Shown one piece after another: positions 12,983 through 25,500 of a stretch of 47,859 bases of DNA. Position numbers and translations under genes: made by a program. Below the pieces are notes generated by a model that was given only the letters and a program-made list of their open reading frames with translations, did no database searches and had not been told where the DNA came from. Origin of the DNA: Pelargonium x hortorum (lineage: Eukaryota > Streptophyta > Magnoliopsida > Geraniales > Geraniaceae); NCBI GenBank assembly GCA_036897525.1, contig JAYMTJ010000076.1, positions 1 to 47,859 on the forward strand. Reading direction: 5' to 3'. Positions within the stretch are counted from its first letter, which is position 1, and each line of letters begins with the position of its first letter.

Positions 12983-13076
12983 TGGCAATTAGGAGCGGAC
13001 TTGAACCGCCGAATGAATAAAGGATTTTTCAGTACTCTGCTCTACCAACTAGGGGTACCCCAGCCTTTATAGAATT
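12983..13076 (-). tRNA. interrupted phenylalanine-type tRNA (GAA)
   Basis: Read on the minus strand, AGTTGGTAGAGC is a standard D loop and 3' D stem. It is followed by anticodon stem GAGTA (13033-13037), which pairs in full, with one G-T pair, with TATTC (13015-13019). The T arm GGCGG-TTCAAGT-CCGCT (12994-13010) is intact. The enclosed anticodon loop is 13 bases instead of 7: CTGAAA... carries anticodon GAA followed by six extra bases, where natural tRNA introns also sit. The 5' D-stem strand GCTC is absent; instead GGGGTACCCC lies at 13052-13061, and a possible 5' acceptor start AATT at 13073-13076 lies beyond it. The 3' acceptor strand CCTAATT is followed by GCCA, perhaps by chance. It is either a tRNA carrying two small insertions or a decayed copy. 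Confidence 0.5.
13052..13061. repeat. perfect palindrome GGGGTACCCC inside tRNA 5' half
   Basis: This ten-base perfect palindrome occupies the place where the 5' D-stem strand of the minus-strand phenylalanine-type tRNA should lie. With its flanks (13051-13072) it looks like an inserted or substituting block of about 22 bases. Confidence 0.55.
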
Positions 13077-13608
13077 TGAAATAACCCGAATCTAGGATAG
13101 TATGGAGGAAATTCCCATTTCAATCTTTGCACTTTCTATCTAAACGATTCTGTTTTAGTAGATTTTGTACTCGAAATATTACATATTACCTTTTTACAGC
13201 GTATTTCCCCTTATTCCTGACCAAAGAACCTAGTTTTTTATCTTAAGATACATCATACCCCTATTTTTTTTGCCCGCAGTAAAATCAGAACTAAAAAAAG
13301 GCTCCTGCAATCCTAAGAAAGTCAAGACACTTCCCTTGGTATAGTAGTTACAAAAGACCACTAAAAGGGATTTATCGCGCATAGCAGACAACATAGGAAA
13401 TCCGGGATCTCTGAAGAAAGATTCGCAGTTATTATCTTAGCTTAGATTCCTCGACTACAACCTTCCCAGAAATAAGGGGGCCTTACAAAAAAGTAGATGC
13501 ACGGCATAGGATAAAAAAAATAAGCTGAGATTTTGATTTCATAACTCTATATTTTTAGTAACAAGGGTCCTTGGCAAAAGCGTACTCTTTTTGGTTATAT
13601 GAGCAGAA

Positions 13609-13628
13609 ATTAAGGGCCCTCCTTTAAT
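13609..13628. repeat. 8-bp hairpin with GGG/CC core
   Basis: ATTAAGGG at 13609-13616 pairs with CCTTTAAT at 13621-13628 (one G-T pair) around the loop CCCT. It shows the extended form of the element family: an A/T outer arm and a GG...CC inner arm. Confidence 0.5.
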
Positions 13629-16600
13629 AAAAGAATTTTAAGATAACACTAGATATGTGCGCAGAAGTCTAAGGGATACTCTATAATTGAGAAATCCCTT
13701 TCTCGCTGGGGTTTGCTGTACTTAATTAATACTTTTCTATATGCTGCCCTTATGCATAGAAGCTCACTTTTATCCCTATGTTAACCTCTGAATTAAAATA
13801 TCAAAATGAAATTTGGTATTTTGAAACCTCGTGCTTATATAATCTTAATAAGAGATCCTACAGCCACTTTTTCTAATCTAATATAGGGGCGTGAAAGATT
13901 ACATACACATCGGATTCATCCGAAGTTTTTCTTGTTTCAGATAAAGAGGTTACTTTGAATTTCCTACTTTTCATTTTTAAGACTAAAAAAGCTTACCGGG
14001 GACTCAGTTATGGGAACCTTTAACATCTAATAAATCTAAACCCCGTACTAACATGAGAATCTTTAAAAACTTATGCAGGGGCTTCTCAGGAGCAGGAGTA
14101 ACTAAGTAGGGAAATGGGTGTGCTATGTGTGAACTTTTCTAGTTATTTGTGAAACTTGAGAGAGTAGGATATCCGTTTTTTATTTAGTATTGAACCTAAT
14201 ATATAGGAATTAAAATAATTAAAAGAAGGCTCCTTAAGAAATTGAACCTGAGAATGAGAAGAAGGTAAAGGAGCTTTCTTTTCTATATTGTATTTTGATT
14301 TATATAATGTTGCTAGCTTAATAAAGGTATCCCCATCAATGTCAATAATGTTAACTTATGAAGTAATAGATATGGTTAGGACTAAACTAGAGTTAAGTAT
14401 TGCACTCTTCTTAAGTGTTACCCGATTGGGTGTCATTGCCAAGACGAGATCTTAAGATAACAAACAGAGGGTCGCTTAGGTACCTGTAAACAAGAGTAAG
14501 GTCAAACTAGGGCAAAAAACGGTGATCTAAGATGTCTCAGGATTAATAATAAATTGAAACTAAAGAAACAGGAATCCCCTTAAAATAATAAGAATAATAA
14601 TAGGAAGGGCAGAAAATATACAAAATCAAAGTTTCAAACTTTAGGATCAAGTTTATATACGTTGACCTCTTGAATTTCACTCCGTTGTGATAAAGAAAAA
14701 GGTTCTGATGTGGAAATATTGCTCTAATCCGAATTAGGACCTAGGACCCCTATTGTTTTTATTTATCTGGTAAAGGCAAAAAGCTCTGCTACTGAACACT
14801 TAAGGAATTTTTATGTATGGGTTGTGCACCTAAAAGCAACTAAACATCTTGATATCTGAGACTCTATCTAATAAATAGTTAAGGGAGAGTTTACTTAATT
14901 TTAAGAAAGTATCTCCATGTTATATGTCAATATAAGTAACAAACTAACGGGTAGAGTACTTATAAAATAAGGTCTAATTTAAAGTTATATAATCTCAGTG
15001 GCTCCCTTTTTTTAGGAGAATTTAGTAAATGTTGTATGAAACTCTGTATTCAAAAAGTTATTCTAATATACATTGGAGTGAAAAGCACAATAAGAATCTC
15101 CCTAAAAATCCTTTTCTTTTTACTTGTTATTTTCAGGAATTCTGAATATCAAAAAAAAGGAGTTGTATTTATATTTATTTATTCTATACACCGGAACTCC
15201 TATATTACTCCTTAGGAACTGAGAAAGGGCCCTCGGGTCTTCCGCACACTACATTAGAAACATTCTTAACACGGGACTCCACACGACTAAGGGAATCCCT
15301 AGAATTCTTAAGAGCAGTACTCCTCTTTGGCCTGATTAAAGGGATACTAATCCTACTTCTTTAATTTAAGCACTTTTCTATTTTTATAACTTGAGACCCC
15401 GGTTTTTCTTTCAGTGACTAAAAGAAAAGGCAACTTTTCTTAAATCTGAATCTCAAGTTCCTGTATGTACTAGGGTTCTTGGGAGAAGGATCTAGCTCCC
15501 TTGGGTCTAAATTTCATGAATTAAATCAAAAATTTTAGTGTTTAACTTCTTAAGTTATATATCGGGAATTTCCCTTAAGTTTTCTTTCGTTTTTTGAAAC
15601 GGAGAGACTTCACAAGAATTTTACAAGATAAAGTGCTTTTATACCCATACCGAGTTTGCCTAAAATCAGAGGGAGGGGTTTCTTTCTCTAACAGGATAAA
15701 CCCAGCACTTGCGATAACCTTTTTTAATAGATAATAAGGACATAATTGAACTTATATTGGGGTACTTTTTGTGCGGATTTTTATTAAATAATTTTGCTGA
15801 AGTAGGCCATTTCAGTGCTGCAGTCATCGGGGTTTACGGGGTTATACAAAGAGCCAAAAGCATTAAAAAACAATCCGTAACTAAGTTTTTCCAACTAAAA
15901 TAAAAGAAGTTAAAGCGCTGGGGATTTAGAGGGATATTTTCATAGAGTTTACAGCGAGCCAAATTTGACTTAGTTTTTTATGAGTTTCAAGAGCTTTGGA
16001 TACAGATCCATTTAAAGGTGAGATTTTGTGTCTATGAGTATAGGGTCGTTGTCAAGAATCAAGGGAACCCCCAAATATTTTCGAGTGTTAAGTTAATAGT
16101 AGTTCTCGTTTTTCTTTTAGAACTTTTAGAATAGAAGTAGTTACCCACTAAAGTGCTATAGAAATATTAATTCTATTTTGGTACAAAAGTTATATAGGAC
16201 TTTGTCAATCAGGGGTTCCCGTGGGATTCGCTTCTGTATGCTATCTCTGGTTTTTTTAAGCGAGGGGAGGTTTCCTCAGCAGCTGCGGGTTTTTACACAG
16301 GCAAGGGTAGCTCTTGACTTACCCTTTAAGTTCCCTAAATCGAAAAGGTATGCTTTAGCTTAGCAAAAGCTTCAATCGAGTTTAGACTTTTCAAACGGAG
16401 GGAACACCCCTATTTTTTGACATATAACTTAAATTGACTACAAATCTGCTATATACCCAACTAGAAGACTTTGTCTAACTCGATTAGAATCAGAGTAGGC
16501 GGGTTCCTCTTAAATACATTTCACTAAGTTCAGTTTTTTCAGATCTAAAAAGACACCTTTATGGGCACTTTGTAACACTCGTGATTTAATCTGTTATGTT

Positions 16601-16857
16601 AAGCTCTTGAAGTCTAAGCGCTGCTAAAGTAAGTAAATAGTATTTTCTAGAGGAGAAGTTATAAAATGAACATACCGACAGTAAAGTAAAAGCCTCTACT
16701 AGTGCGTGACTCATTTAGAAGTTAAAGCCGTTTCTTTCATTCAAAGACAAAGAGTAACTCGTTCACTCCTTAGCCTCGTTCGGTATTGCTCAATTAGGAT
16801 ATATTAAGTTAGCTCCCCTCCATAAGCATAAGCTATAAGGCAAGGGTACTTTCTTAT

Positions 16858-16878
16858 TCTTTTTGGGATACTTCCAAT
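16858..16878 (+). repeat. 21-nt block shared with 29431-29450
   Basis: TCTTTTTGGGATACTTCCAA and the next base match 29431-29450 apart from one extra G. The downstream part ATACTTCCAAT is the reverse complement of the core of the 34-nt repeat at 1565 and 36255. It links three places that otherwise share nothing visible. Confidence 0.55.
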
Positions 16879-17944
16879 ACCGATTCCTCCGACTCGGCTC
16901 TAAGTTTATGGTAGATTCTGGGTTTTTCTTTCTAGTTCTAGTATAGTGAACAAGAAACGGGTATCAATAAATACAGGTATATCCTTGCATGAAATCCAAG
17001 GAGACTCTATCATAGCCATTTTCCTTACTGTAGAAACCTTCTGAACTTGCTCAAATTACAGGTGTCCGCAGCTCCTTTAATTGGTTTGGTAATTCGCTCT
17101 TAGGGCCTGAACTAAACCTCTTTTTTTTATAGATTAATCTATAAGACGATAATTCTTACAGGCAACCCTCCCCTTCGAAATTTTCCAATGATAATGATAA
17201 ACCGAATACACGTACCCATTATAAACAGGGCCCGGGACGCGGGATTAGGTAGATATACACGAAAAAAGAGGAGCCTACAGCTTGACAGCAATGTGGAGAT
17301 TCATATAAGTTTTATTAGGGTACACCCTCAGTTTCTCTGTTCGGTAGAATAAAATAAAGTAGGTTTAATATAATATACTAAATAATTAAAATTCTATTAT
17401 TCCGAAAGCTCCTTTCATAGCCATTTGGCAGATGCTATCTAAACTCATAGAAGCAGTCCTGAGGTTTTTCTGTAATTGCAGATTTTGGTTATTATAAGAG
17501 AAGGACCCAAAAGCTACCGGTCCTTCTCAATCTGTTCTAATTAAAGGAAGGAAATTACCTCAGACTTAAGTACAATCGGATAACACAAGTAGAGTACTTT
17601 AACACTTTTATACCATCTAGATTTCAAAAAGTGTGAAAATCATACAGAAAAGGAATACCAGTAAGGCTTGTATTATACAAAATAAACAATATTTAAGGAA
17701 TAAATGAAATTTTAAGGCACAGGCACATCCTATGCAATACCGAGGATAAGATAGGATTTTATGTAACACGGGAACTCTGAGGAGTGTAAAATAAAAGTAA
17801 GCCTACTAGCTATACTCTTTTTTTAATAAAAAAACTCTCGACGGAAAAAGCTTCAGTATAGTATATATGAAGTATATCCTTACTAATATCTAAACCTACT
17901 AATTAAAAAAAAATTAGGAATTTTTAGTAAAACGATATCCTATT

Positions 17945-17979
17945 GACTGAAAATCAAAGGGTTCGAATGCTTTTGTTAA
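17945..17979 (+). tRNA. tRNA-like relic with T arm
   Basis: GACTGAAAATC at 17945-17955 resembles a phenylalanine-type anticodon arm. It is followed, without a normal variable region, by AAGGG-TTCGAAT-GCTTT, a T arm in which at least three of five pairs survive (17957-17973). No D arm or acceptor partner is found nearby, so this is at best a scrambled fragment. Confidence 0.2.
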
Positions 17980-20515
17980 TTATGAATCAATCCCTCGTAT
18001 CTTTTATTTTAGTCTCGTAAAGGAGTTCTGAGAATATTTTATGGTTAGTGAGCAGAGAAATCCGCTTTTAAGTAATATTTTAAACCTAAAAATTTTTCTT
18101 TGTAAAAAGAAATAATATAAAAATTCAGGAACATAAAGCAGCCCCCCTTTAGCAGACGGGCGTATTTACTAGATTTTATCCTAGCAAAAGCTACTACTCC
18201 TCTCCTATAAAGTTCCTTTTATGGTAATACTAAGAAAGAACCTCTCAAATCAATCTTACAAGCTATATAAATAATAGAGGAGCCTAGTAGACCCTAAATT
18301 AATACAGAAGAGTCTTATATATAAGCTTGTGTGTGAAGCCAAGTCCACAACAATATAGGTCCCTTATATATACCCTTGTTTAAAACTAAGAGCTGCGCTG
18401 GTACAAGGCGCGCTTCCTAAATTTAATACGCTTTTCCCAAGATGCTAGTCAAACTTGTTTGAAGAATATGTAAAGAGCTCTCTTAGAATGCGCAGTGATA
18501 GTATTTTGGGGGGTAGGTAAGCTGCAGGGAGTACTGCAGTTTTTAGAGGGACTGTTTAATGGAGAGAATAAGCAAAGAAATTCTTTATTCTAATTGCAAT
18601 GCAAAGGATTACAGTACGGCAATTCGAAACTCACATAGTGGATACACCTTGGTTGGATACCCAGTTTTTAGAGAAGACAGATTCTCGTGTACTAATTTAC
18701 CCTTTTTAGTTGTTCTGAAACAAACCTATAAGATTGCTATTTAGGAATACAAGAGAAAGTCTAAAGAAAGATAACTTATATTAGTCAAGTCAACTCTGAG
18801 GTATTCTTAGTTAAGGGTTAGTGTAAGTGGGATTGCTAATTGAGGAGAACTGAGACATCTTTTGGGATAAGAAATAACTAAGAGAATCTTTGTACTTTAT
18901 TTGCTCTTAGAAATCGGTCTTGATCTTTCAACAGTTGTAGTGTCAAAAAGGATATTACAGCCCTATAATCCGTCACGATCTATCTCAAGCAATTAAGAGC
19001 CAGCCTTATTCTACTAAGAAGAAATTAATTAATATTTCAAGAAAAAAAGGCGAAGCTTAAGAAGGGTCTTAAGAGTTACGAAGTAGGCAGAAAAGAGGGA
19101 GTATCGGGATCAGGCAAGTATTTTGTAGTCTACTCTAAGAGAAGAAAGAGAAAGATTCTTTTTTCTATCTAAGCTATTTATTCTTTTCTACTGACAATAA
19201 TCTAGGTCAACACTGAAGTTTGAGTAATTGAACTATGTGACTTGAACTCGTGCTTTTATGTATGGTCTAAATTTAACGTGAAAAAATAGGCAAGTATTAG
19301 ATTAGATAAGCTTTCCTTTTGTGTACGATAGCACAACTTACTTATATACACTAAGTTTCCTTCCTTATCTTTTTAGATACAGGTAAATCCTTATTTTATA
19401 CTTTAGATAAGTGATTTTCATCCCCTTGTTTTTTTGTAGCTCCATATAAAGGGTGCGGAATTCTCTACACAATTTATTAAGTAATAATAAGTAATGCCCA
19501 GTAACTAAAGTTAAAGTAGTCATTTTCAATCATAGGGCTTATATAGCTTGGGACTCCTTTATCTAATGGATACCTATTAAGTACATAACTAAATACTACT
19601 AAAATGACTATCAAGATACTATAATAAATGAAATAATATACTGGGTATAACTCCCCCTAGGATAGGACTAGCTACAGCAAGGAATATAAAGAGTAAGGAG
19701 TCCTCTTCTTTGTGTTTCCGTATTCTGGTAGACTTTATCTGGAATATAGAAATGAAGACCTAGCTTCTGTTTAGGATAAGCCCTTAGAAAAGTTCCATAT
19801 CGGTAGTGGGCTCTCTTAAAGGGGTAGGCTAAGGGTTTAGTACTCAATCTTGGTTGGATGAAATTTTATCTGTAATACAAGAAAGGGTACAATTACGAAG
19901 TCTATTTCAGGGAGTTTCTTTCAGTTTTTTGGGGTTAGTGGGTTTCAAATTATCAGAGAGAATATGAGTGTTTATAAAATTCCTCATAGTATTAGGGCTT
20001 TCCGGGCCTGTGTCAGCTTAAAAAGTATATCACAGGAATCTTTTTTGAAAATAACAGATCCGAGTCAAATCTTAAACCAATTAGGGAGGTCATTTTGGTA
20101 GTTGTCTAGTTAGTTTCACGAAGAACGAAGAAAAGAGGGTTGCCTACGCTAATAGAAGAAACTTTTAAGTATTAGGGTACTCGAAAAGGTCAAGACAAAC
20201 TGCTGGATAAGAGAGTGCCTATAACAAAGCTTGTATCCAGTGCCTTAGTCAAATAAACTTCAAAAGAGGTTTTAGGGAGCTTTAATAAAGGGTCAAGAAG
20301 ACGGCTACATAATGGTAAAAAGAGAATTATTAGCGGGTTATAGAATTAACCCGTTTCGTATTAGTAACTGAATTTTAGTTTGTAATTAGGACTTCTTTAG
20401 AAAGACTTGGACTCTAAGAGGGCTTTTAGTCAAGGATTTCCTCCCACTTCCTATATTCTAGTAGTAAGCTAAAGCGCTGCAAAGATTTGGTAAGAAATGC
20501 TTTGGAACACACCCT

Positions 20516-20542
20516 CTAATAAGGGAACATTTCCTTTATTAG
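20516..20542. repeat. 27-nt hairpin element, 12-bp arms
   Basis: The left arm, starting CTAATAAGGG, pairs over 12 positions (one G-T pair) with the right arm, ending TTTATTAG, around the three-base loop CAT. It is the longest near-perfect member of the family and a useful model for the full element: CTAATAA, then a GG core, short centre, CC core, then TTATTAG. No T run follows, so it is not a simple terminator. Confidence 0.65.
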
Positions 20543-22539
20543 GAAACCTTGTATTCTTTTCTTTTAGTTTAGAAACTTCATAGAATATTGGATCTGAATT
20601 GCAAGAAAGTTTTTGTTAAATGGAGTAGCCGCGGGTTAATGACTGTAAAATGAAAGGAAAAAGAAATCTCCTTTATGTATGAAGTAGGGGCCTTCTTATC
20701 AAATCCAAAGCTATAACAAGCGCGGAACTAAAGCGAAAAGAGTCCTTTCCTTACTTTCAAGTATTAATTCAATACGAAATCTCCTGGAATTAACTATTAC
20801 CATAAGGGAGTTACCTACTCTTTTGAGATATCCAATTGGGAGACAAATACATCAGAGGCTCTCAAAGAGTTGAGAATCCCGTTACATCAAACTTAACCCT
20901 TAACTGTGTTTTCAGGATAAACTAAGAAAAGAAGGCACCTTAATAAGTTAGATTTTATTTTCATAGTAAGTAAGAAGCTACAGGGCACAACTAAAAAAAG
21001 GAGCTCGTTACTCACATTCTTTCCAAAAACTCTTAATACCCCCGCTCAAAAAAACACTTGAAATTGTTTTTACAATTAACTTTTTGAGAATATAAGAAAA
21101 GCTCTCTTAAAGGGTCCTTAATTTAGTAGTAAATCCAAAACTTTCCGGGTCAAATATATCCCCATTAAAATGAAAAGCACCTAAACTGGCAATAATTTGA
21201 TACTTTAGAAGGTTGTTTTCACGTGGATTTTGGCCTTTCCCTTATTTGGGAATTCTCATTAAGTAAAAGAGGTTTCGCTTGAAGCTGGTAGTAGTTGCCT
21301 TACAGTAGTTAGGATTCCGGTGTTAAAAACAAATGTAGGCCTAAAAAAGAGGTCCGGCTGCTCTAATCCTGTTGTTGCTCTTTGAGAAAAGCCTTAAGAA
21401 ATAAAGCTCGTTCTAGTGTATTCCTTATTTTATGCAGTCTTTAGCTTGTAAGGCCTGTAATTTACCTGGTATATAAATGTAATAAGGGTCCTTTTCTGGA
21501 TACCTTAGAAGTAATATTAAAAGAGGAGAAGCTTCTTGTGGCATACAGTATGCTTTAATTTCCTCGATATGATTGCTAGATTGAAATAATCATTGAAACA
21601 CTTTTTAACAATTTACAGGAATAGAATTAGTCGATGATTAGAAGACTTTTGTTATACCTAGGTTTTTCGGAGATTGTACTTTTAGAAGTTAAGAATCAAG
21701 ACTTGAAGACGCTTGTAAACAAATTGCAAACATAGCGGTCTAATGCAAAAAAAAAATGAAGGGTAGCTTACAGGGTACTCTATAAAGCCAAATTCTAAGG
21801 GTTACAATAAGTATCTGGTATCAGAAGGGTATTTAAATGAAAGGAAAATAACTAGCTTGTTAAACGATTTCTTAAGATTTTAGAATACCCCTATCGGGGA
21901 AGGACCCTACTAAACTTTTGTGTTAAAAAAACTCCCCTCTTTATAACTAAAGAAACCCTTATATACTTGCTGGTTGCTAAGAAAATAGTTGCGATCTGTC
22001 ATAACTCTATTATTTTACTTTCTTGGAAGTACCCTAAACCAATTCCCAAAAAAAGCCAAACTTAACTAATATACTTAATCGTCTCTAGTCAAAGAATACG
22101 GATTACCTGAAAAATTTTTTTTTTTCATTCTAGTTTGTTTCCACTACCTATAACTAAAAAAAAAAAAATAGTGCGGCTATGTCATTAGGAAATGTAGTTT
22201 ACTTCTATTTGTCCTTAGCAAGTACAAGTTGGTGTATTTGGGTGCTGGTCATGGGTAGTTGGTACAGCCAATGAATGAATGCGTTTCCTGAAAGTGTATT
22301 TAAGTTAGGTTTGGTTATAACGATTTAGAGTTCGTTTTGGTGGTATTACTAGATTGACTTTCGACTGCGAGCGAGAGAGTACTTACTCCATTATATATAG
22401 TGTAAATAGTGAATAAAGATCTTTATAGAATAGTATAGTACTAAAGGCTGACATTGCTGGTAAAGGGTGAACTTCTAATACCCAGTTTTAGGAAAGAAAA
22501 TTCGTTTTTATCTTACTTATCCTATTCTTAAATTAGTTA

Positions 22540-22587
22540 GTTGTAGTGAACTGATGTATAACTGTTGTAGTGAACTGATGTATAACT
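22540..22587 (+). repeat. 24-bp tandem duplication, two identical copies
   Basis: The unit beginning GTTGTAGTGAACTGATG occupies 22540-22563 and 22564-22587 without a difference. Identity implies a recent duplication by slippage or unequal repair. No gene is affected. Confidence 0.95.
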
Positions 22588-25500
22588 TTGGCAACTACGA
22601 ACTTTAGTTACTCAGGTTTAACACGAATAGTTGAGGCTGCAAATGTCAGATACACATAAGTTAGTCCTAAGAAGTTTAGTTCTAGTTTCAGTACGAATTT
22701 CTTGTAACTTAACTTTTGAACTCGTATCATTAAAAATTATGTCAAAATAAGCTTAAATCTTCTTCAGAATAGGAGGTATTTACACGAGTAATTTAATTAA
22801 TCCCGGTTGCTTTATCTTTCTTTCGTAGGTTACTCTCCACTCCCCTGTTGGGTTTCCTTGTACTTGCCCAGATCAATTACGAAACCTTTGATTTAATAAG
22901 CAACCTTTAGCTCTGAAGCAAGTAAATAGGAAAATATTGCGCTAATACAAGGCCTTCTCCTTATTTCGTCACTAAAGACCTGTAGAATTAAGGGGCGGCG
23001 CGAATTTGTACAAAAAACTCAGTATCACAATTAAATACTTTATAAGTGTGCTTCCTATAAAAAGGCCGAAGTTAAGCTTAGAGTGAAAATATTACCTTCA
23101 TTTCTTGTTAAATGAAAGAAAGCGCTTCCTTAACTACAATATCAGGACTCCCAGTAATAGGAGAGAATTTCTGTAAAACAATAGCAAAAGAGCTTCCGAG
23201 GGCCCTCTCTACCTTGTTTGTGTATAAGGCTTTATAGCGTATCCAGATTGTAATATTTCTGAAGGATCCTTATTCTTGTGCTCTGAGGTCATAACCAGTT
23301 CTTTTAGATATTGAAAGGTGGGGTATACTACTTTCTGGGCATAAGTATTAAAGTAATCTAGCAGGAACCCCTTTATATCATATACTTGTTTTTTGTTTTT
23401 TTCAAGGAGTAGTTTGAGTAATAGATATTTTCCGGTCGAGGACTTAGATAGGAATTCTCGGCTTTAAGGCAAATCCCTTTACGGGGTCTCTTAGATGTAC
23501 TCGGCTCTCTTTTTACTTTCTCAGTAGACTTGTAAATTGACTCTCAAGTGCGTTATGTATAAAATAGCAAGGGAAATCCTGTTGTATCACAGGAAAAGAC
23601 ACCCCGCGAAGATAAAGTTCTTTTAACTAGGCAAACAGAGTTGCTGAATTTAAAGGGAATCCTCAAGTTGAAATAAAATAGAAAGTACAGTTTAAGGAGT
23701 TCTCTATAAAATTCCTAATTTCGAAAAGGTATTGTACTCTAAATAAAAAAAGTGTTAGAAAGTGAAAGTCTGCAAGCTCTAGTTTTCATTCTGTTTGTAC
23801 AGATTTAGATATTTATCTCAAAAGTAAAACCCACTCTTAAGTAGGAGTTACTATGTGATTATTCCCTTTTGCGGCCCTTCCTTAACATAGGTTTTAATTT
23901 CCTAACTAACTGGAGATAAAAACTATATATATGGATAGAATAGAATTACTTAATAATATAGAATTTTATAGCCTCCTTCTTTAAGTAAGGGTTGGGTGGG
24001 CTAAAATTAATATATAGCTGTAGGTTTCATTTCTACTAAGGGCTCCTTGAAGTCTCTCCTAATTAGTTAGTATAGGTTTTGCTTAGATTTTAAAGAGTTC
24101 TTCTACCAAGGATTTCAACTAGCTTCGTATAGGACACTTAGAACAGAATTGCTCAAATTATTCAGGAACGAGGACGTCTAACTCATATGGTGGACTACCG
24201 CTAAACCTTAGCTAAGATTCGGGAGAGCTTCCATATTTTTTTTATTAAGGGTCCGGTCTCCTACATAGCTCTTTAAAAGAGTTTCTTATATATAGACAGG
24301 GGTTCTTAATTAGTAAACTTCTTTCTCTTATACTGATCCGGTCCCTGGAAAATTAGTATATCAACTCAACTCAACTAGCAATGTGTCTGATCAACTTCAG
24401 CTTAGCCTTAGCCAATTCATCTATAAATGTATATATTAGGCATCCAAAAGTTCCCTAATAAGAAATTAGGAATTTAGAAAAGTGCAGGGTTTCACTTAGC
24501 TTCTTTCTCGACCCAAGGAAATGTGCTTTAGAGAAAGGAGTAGCTTTTGTAGTTAGCTGATGCTACAAGAAAAATAAAGGTGAGGGGTTCTTCTTTCAGA
24601 AGAGGTAATGTGAGAGGGTACTAAGAGGACACCGATTATAAGGACTCGTTAAGGTTCGATAAAGGGCTTCCTCGGCCTTATGGGATGAATTGGCAACCCC
24701 CTTTTTTCTCTATCTGTTTCTTGCTATATGTAAAAAAAAGCTCAAACTTGTCAAAGAGTTTACTACTAAAAAGGGACTAAAATAATGAAACAAAGCCATT
24801 ATAAAGTATTACAAAAATGGTTTTGGAAAACGGACCCCTAGGGCTAGTACGAGATTCGTATATTCCAGCTAAGGGTGCCGCCCATGATAAGAAGGAAAGG
24901 CTGTAGTTAAGAAAAGGCTTTTGGGATATTGCACCTTTGAATAACAAGGGCTATTTTAAGTTTTTTAATTCGATTACATCACTTGCATGCGGTGTGTTAG
25001 TTTCTATAAAAAGGATCTCAGACGACTTCTCATTTTACATACATATTGTCTAAGTGCTCATATATAGCTGATATGCCAAGCAAGAAACTACAAAGTACTA
25101 ATTTTACTAAATAAAACAAGATAATTTGAAATCTATGGAAGTAGAGTAGCTGCTATGCCTTGTGCTAAACTTTAAGTTAATTAATGCGTTTTCTTAGTAA
25201 ACTCCCTTAGTTGTAAAAATAAAGAGCTATTCTCAGAAAACTTTACTTAAAGTGGTTGCCTACAGTACCCTATTTGATAGAGATTCTTAATTTCAAGCAA
25301 GAATAAGTATTGATCTTTGAAAGCGACAAAAAAGATTTTTTTTTTACATCGAACCCTCGTTTTTCTAGGATTTCATTTAGGCGGTAGTAAAATAAGGCGA
25401 CCTCTTACTCTATACTTTATAAGTAAAAAAAAAATGGAAAGTTAGGTAGTCCAGAAAAGGTGTATCTGTTTCAGAAAGGCTTTACTTTGACAAGATTAAT

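Larger units (their letters stand above)
13077..22539. other. gene-free run-rich DNA, 9.5 kb
   Basis: No protein gene is supported; the few frames of about 61 codons have no motif. The stretch holds many GGANTCC cores, the hairpins at 13609-13628 and 20516-20542, and two CTGCAG sites 6 bases apart at 18522-18539. A T-arm-like relic lies near 17.95 kb, and a block at 16858-16878 resembles the sequence that follows the broken tRNA half at 29.4 kb. A/T runs of six to ten bases are common. Confidence 0.6.

Noticed and set aside
12983-12986. Encoded CCA tail after the phenylalanine-type tRNA
   Set aside because: The lysine-type tRNA in the same window lacks an encoded CCA, so GCCA here is probably coincidence.
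20626-20642. AGTAGCCGCGGGTTAATG resembling the small-rRNA 530 loop
   Set aside because: The invariant GCCGCGGTAA is broken by an extra G and the upstream GTGCCAGC is absent.
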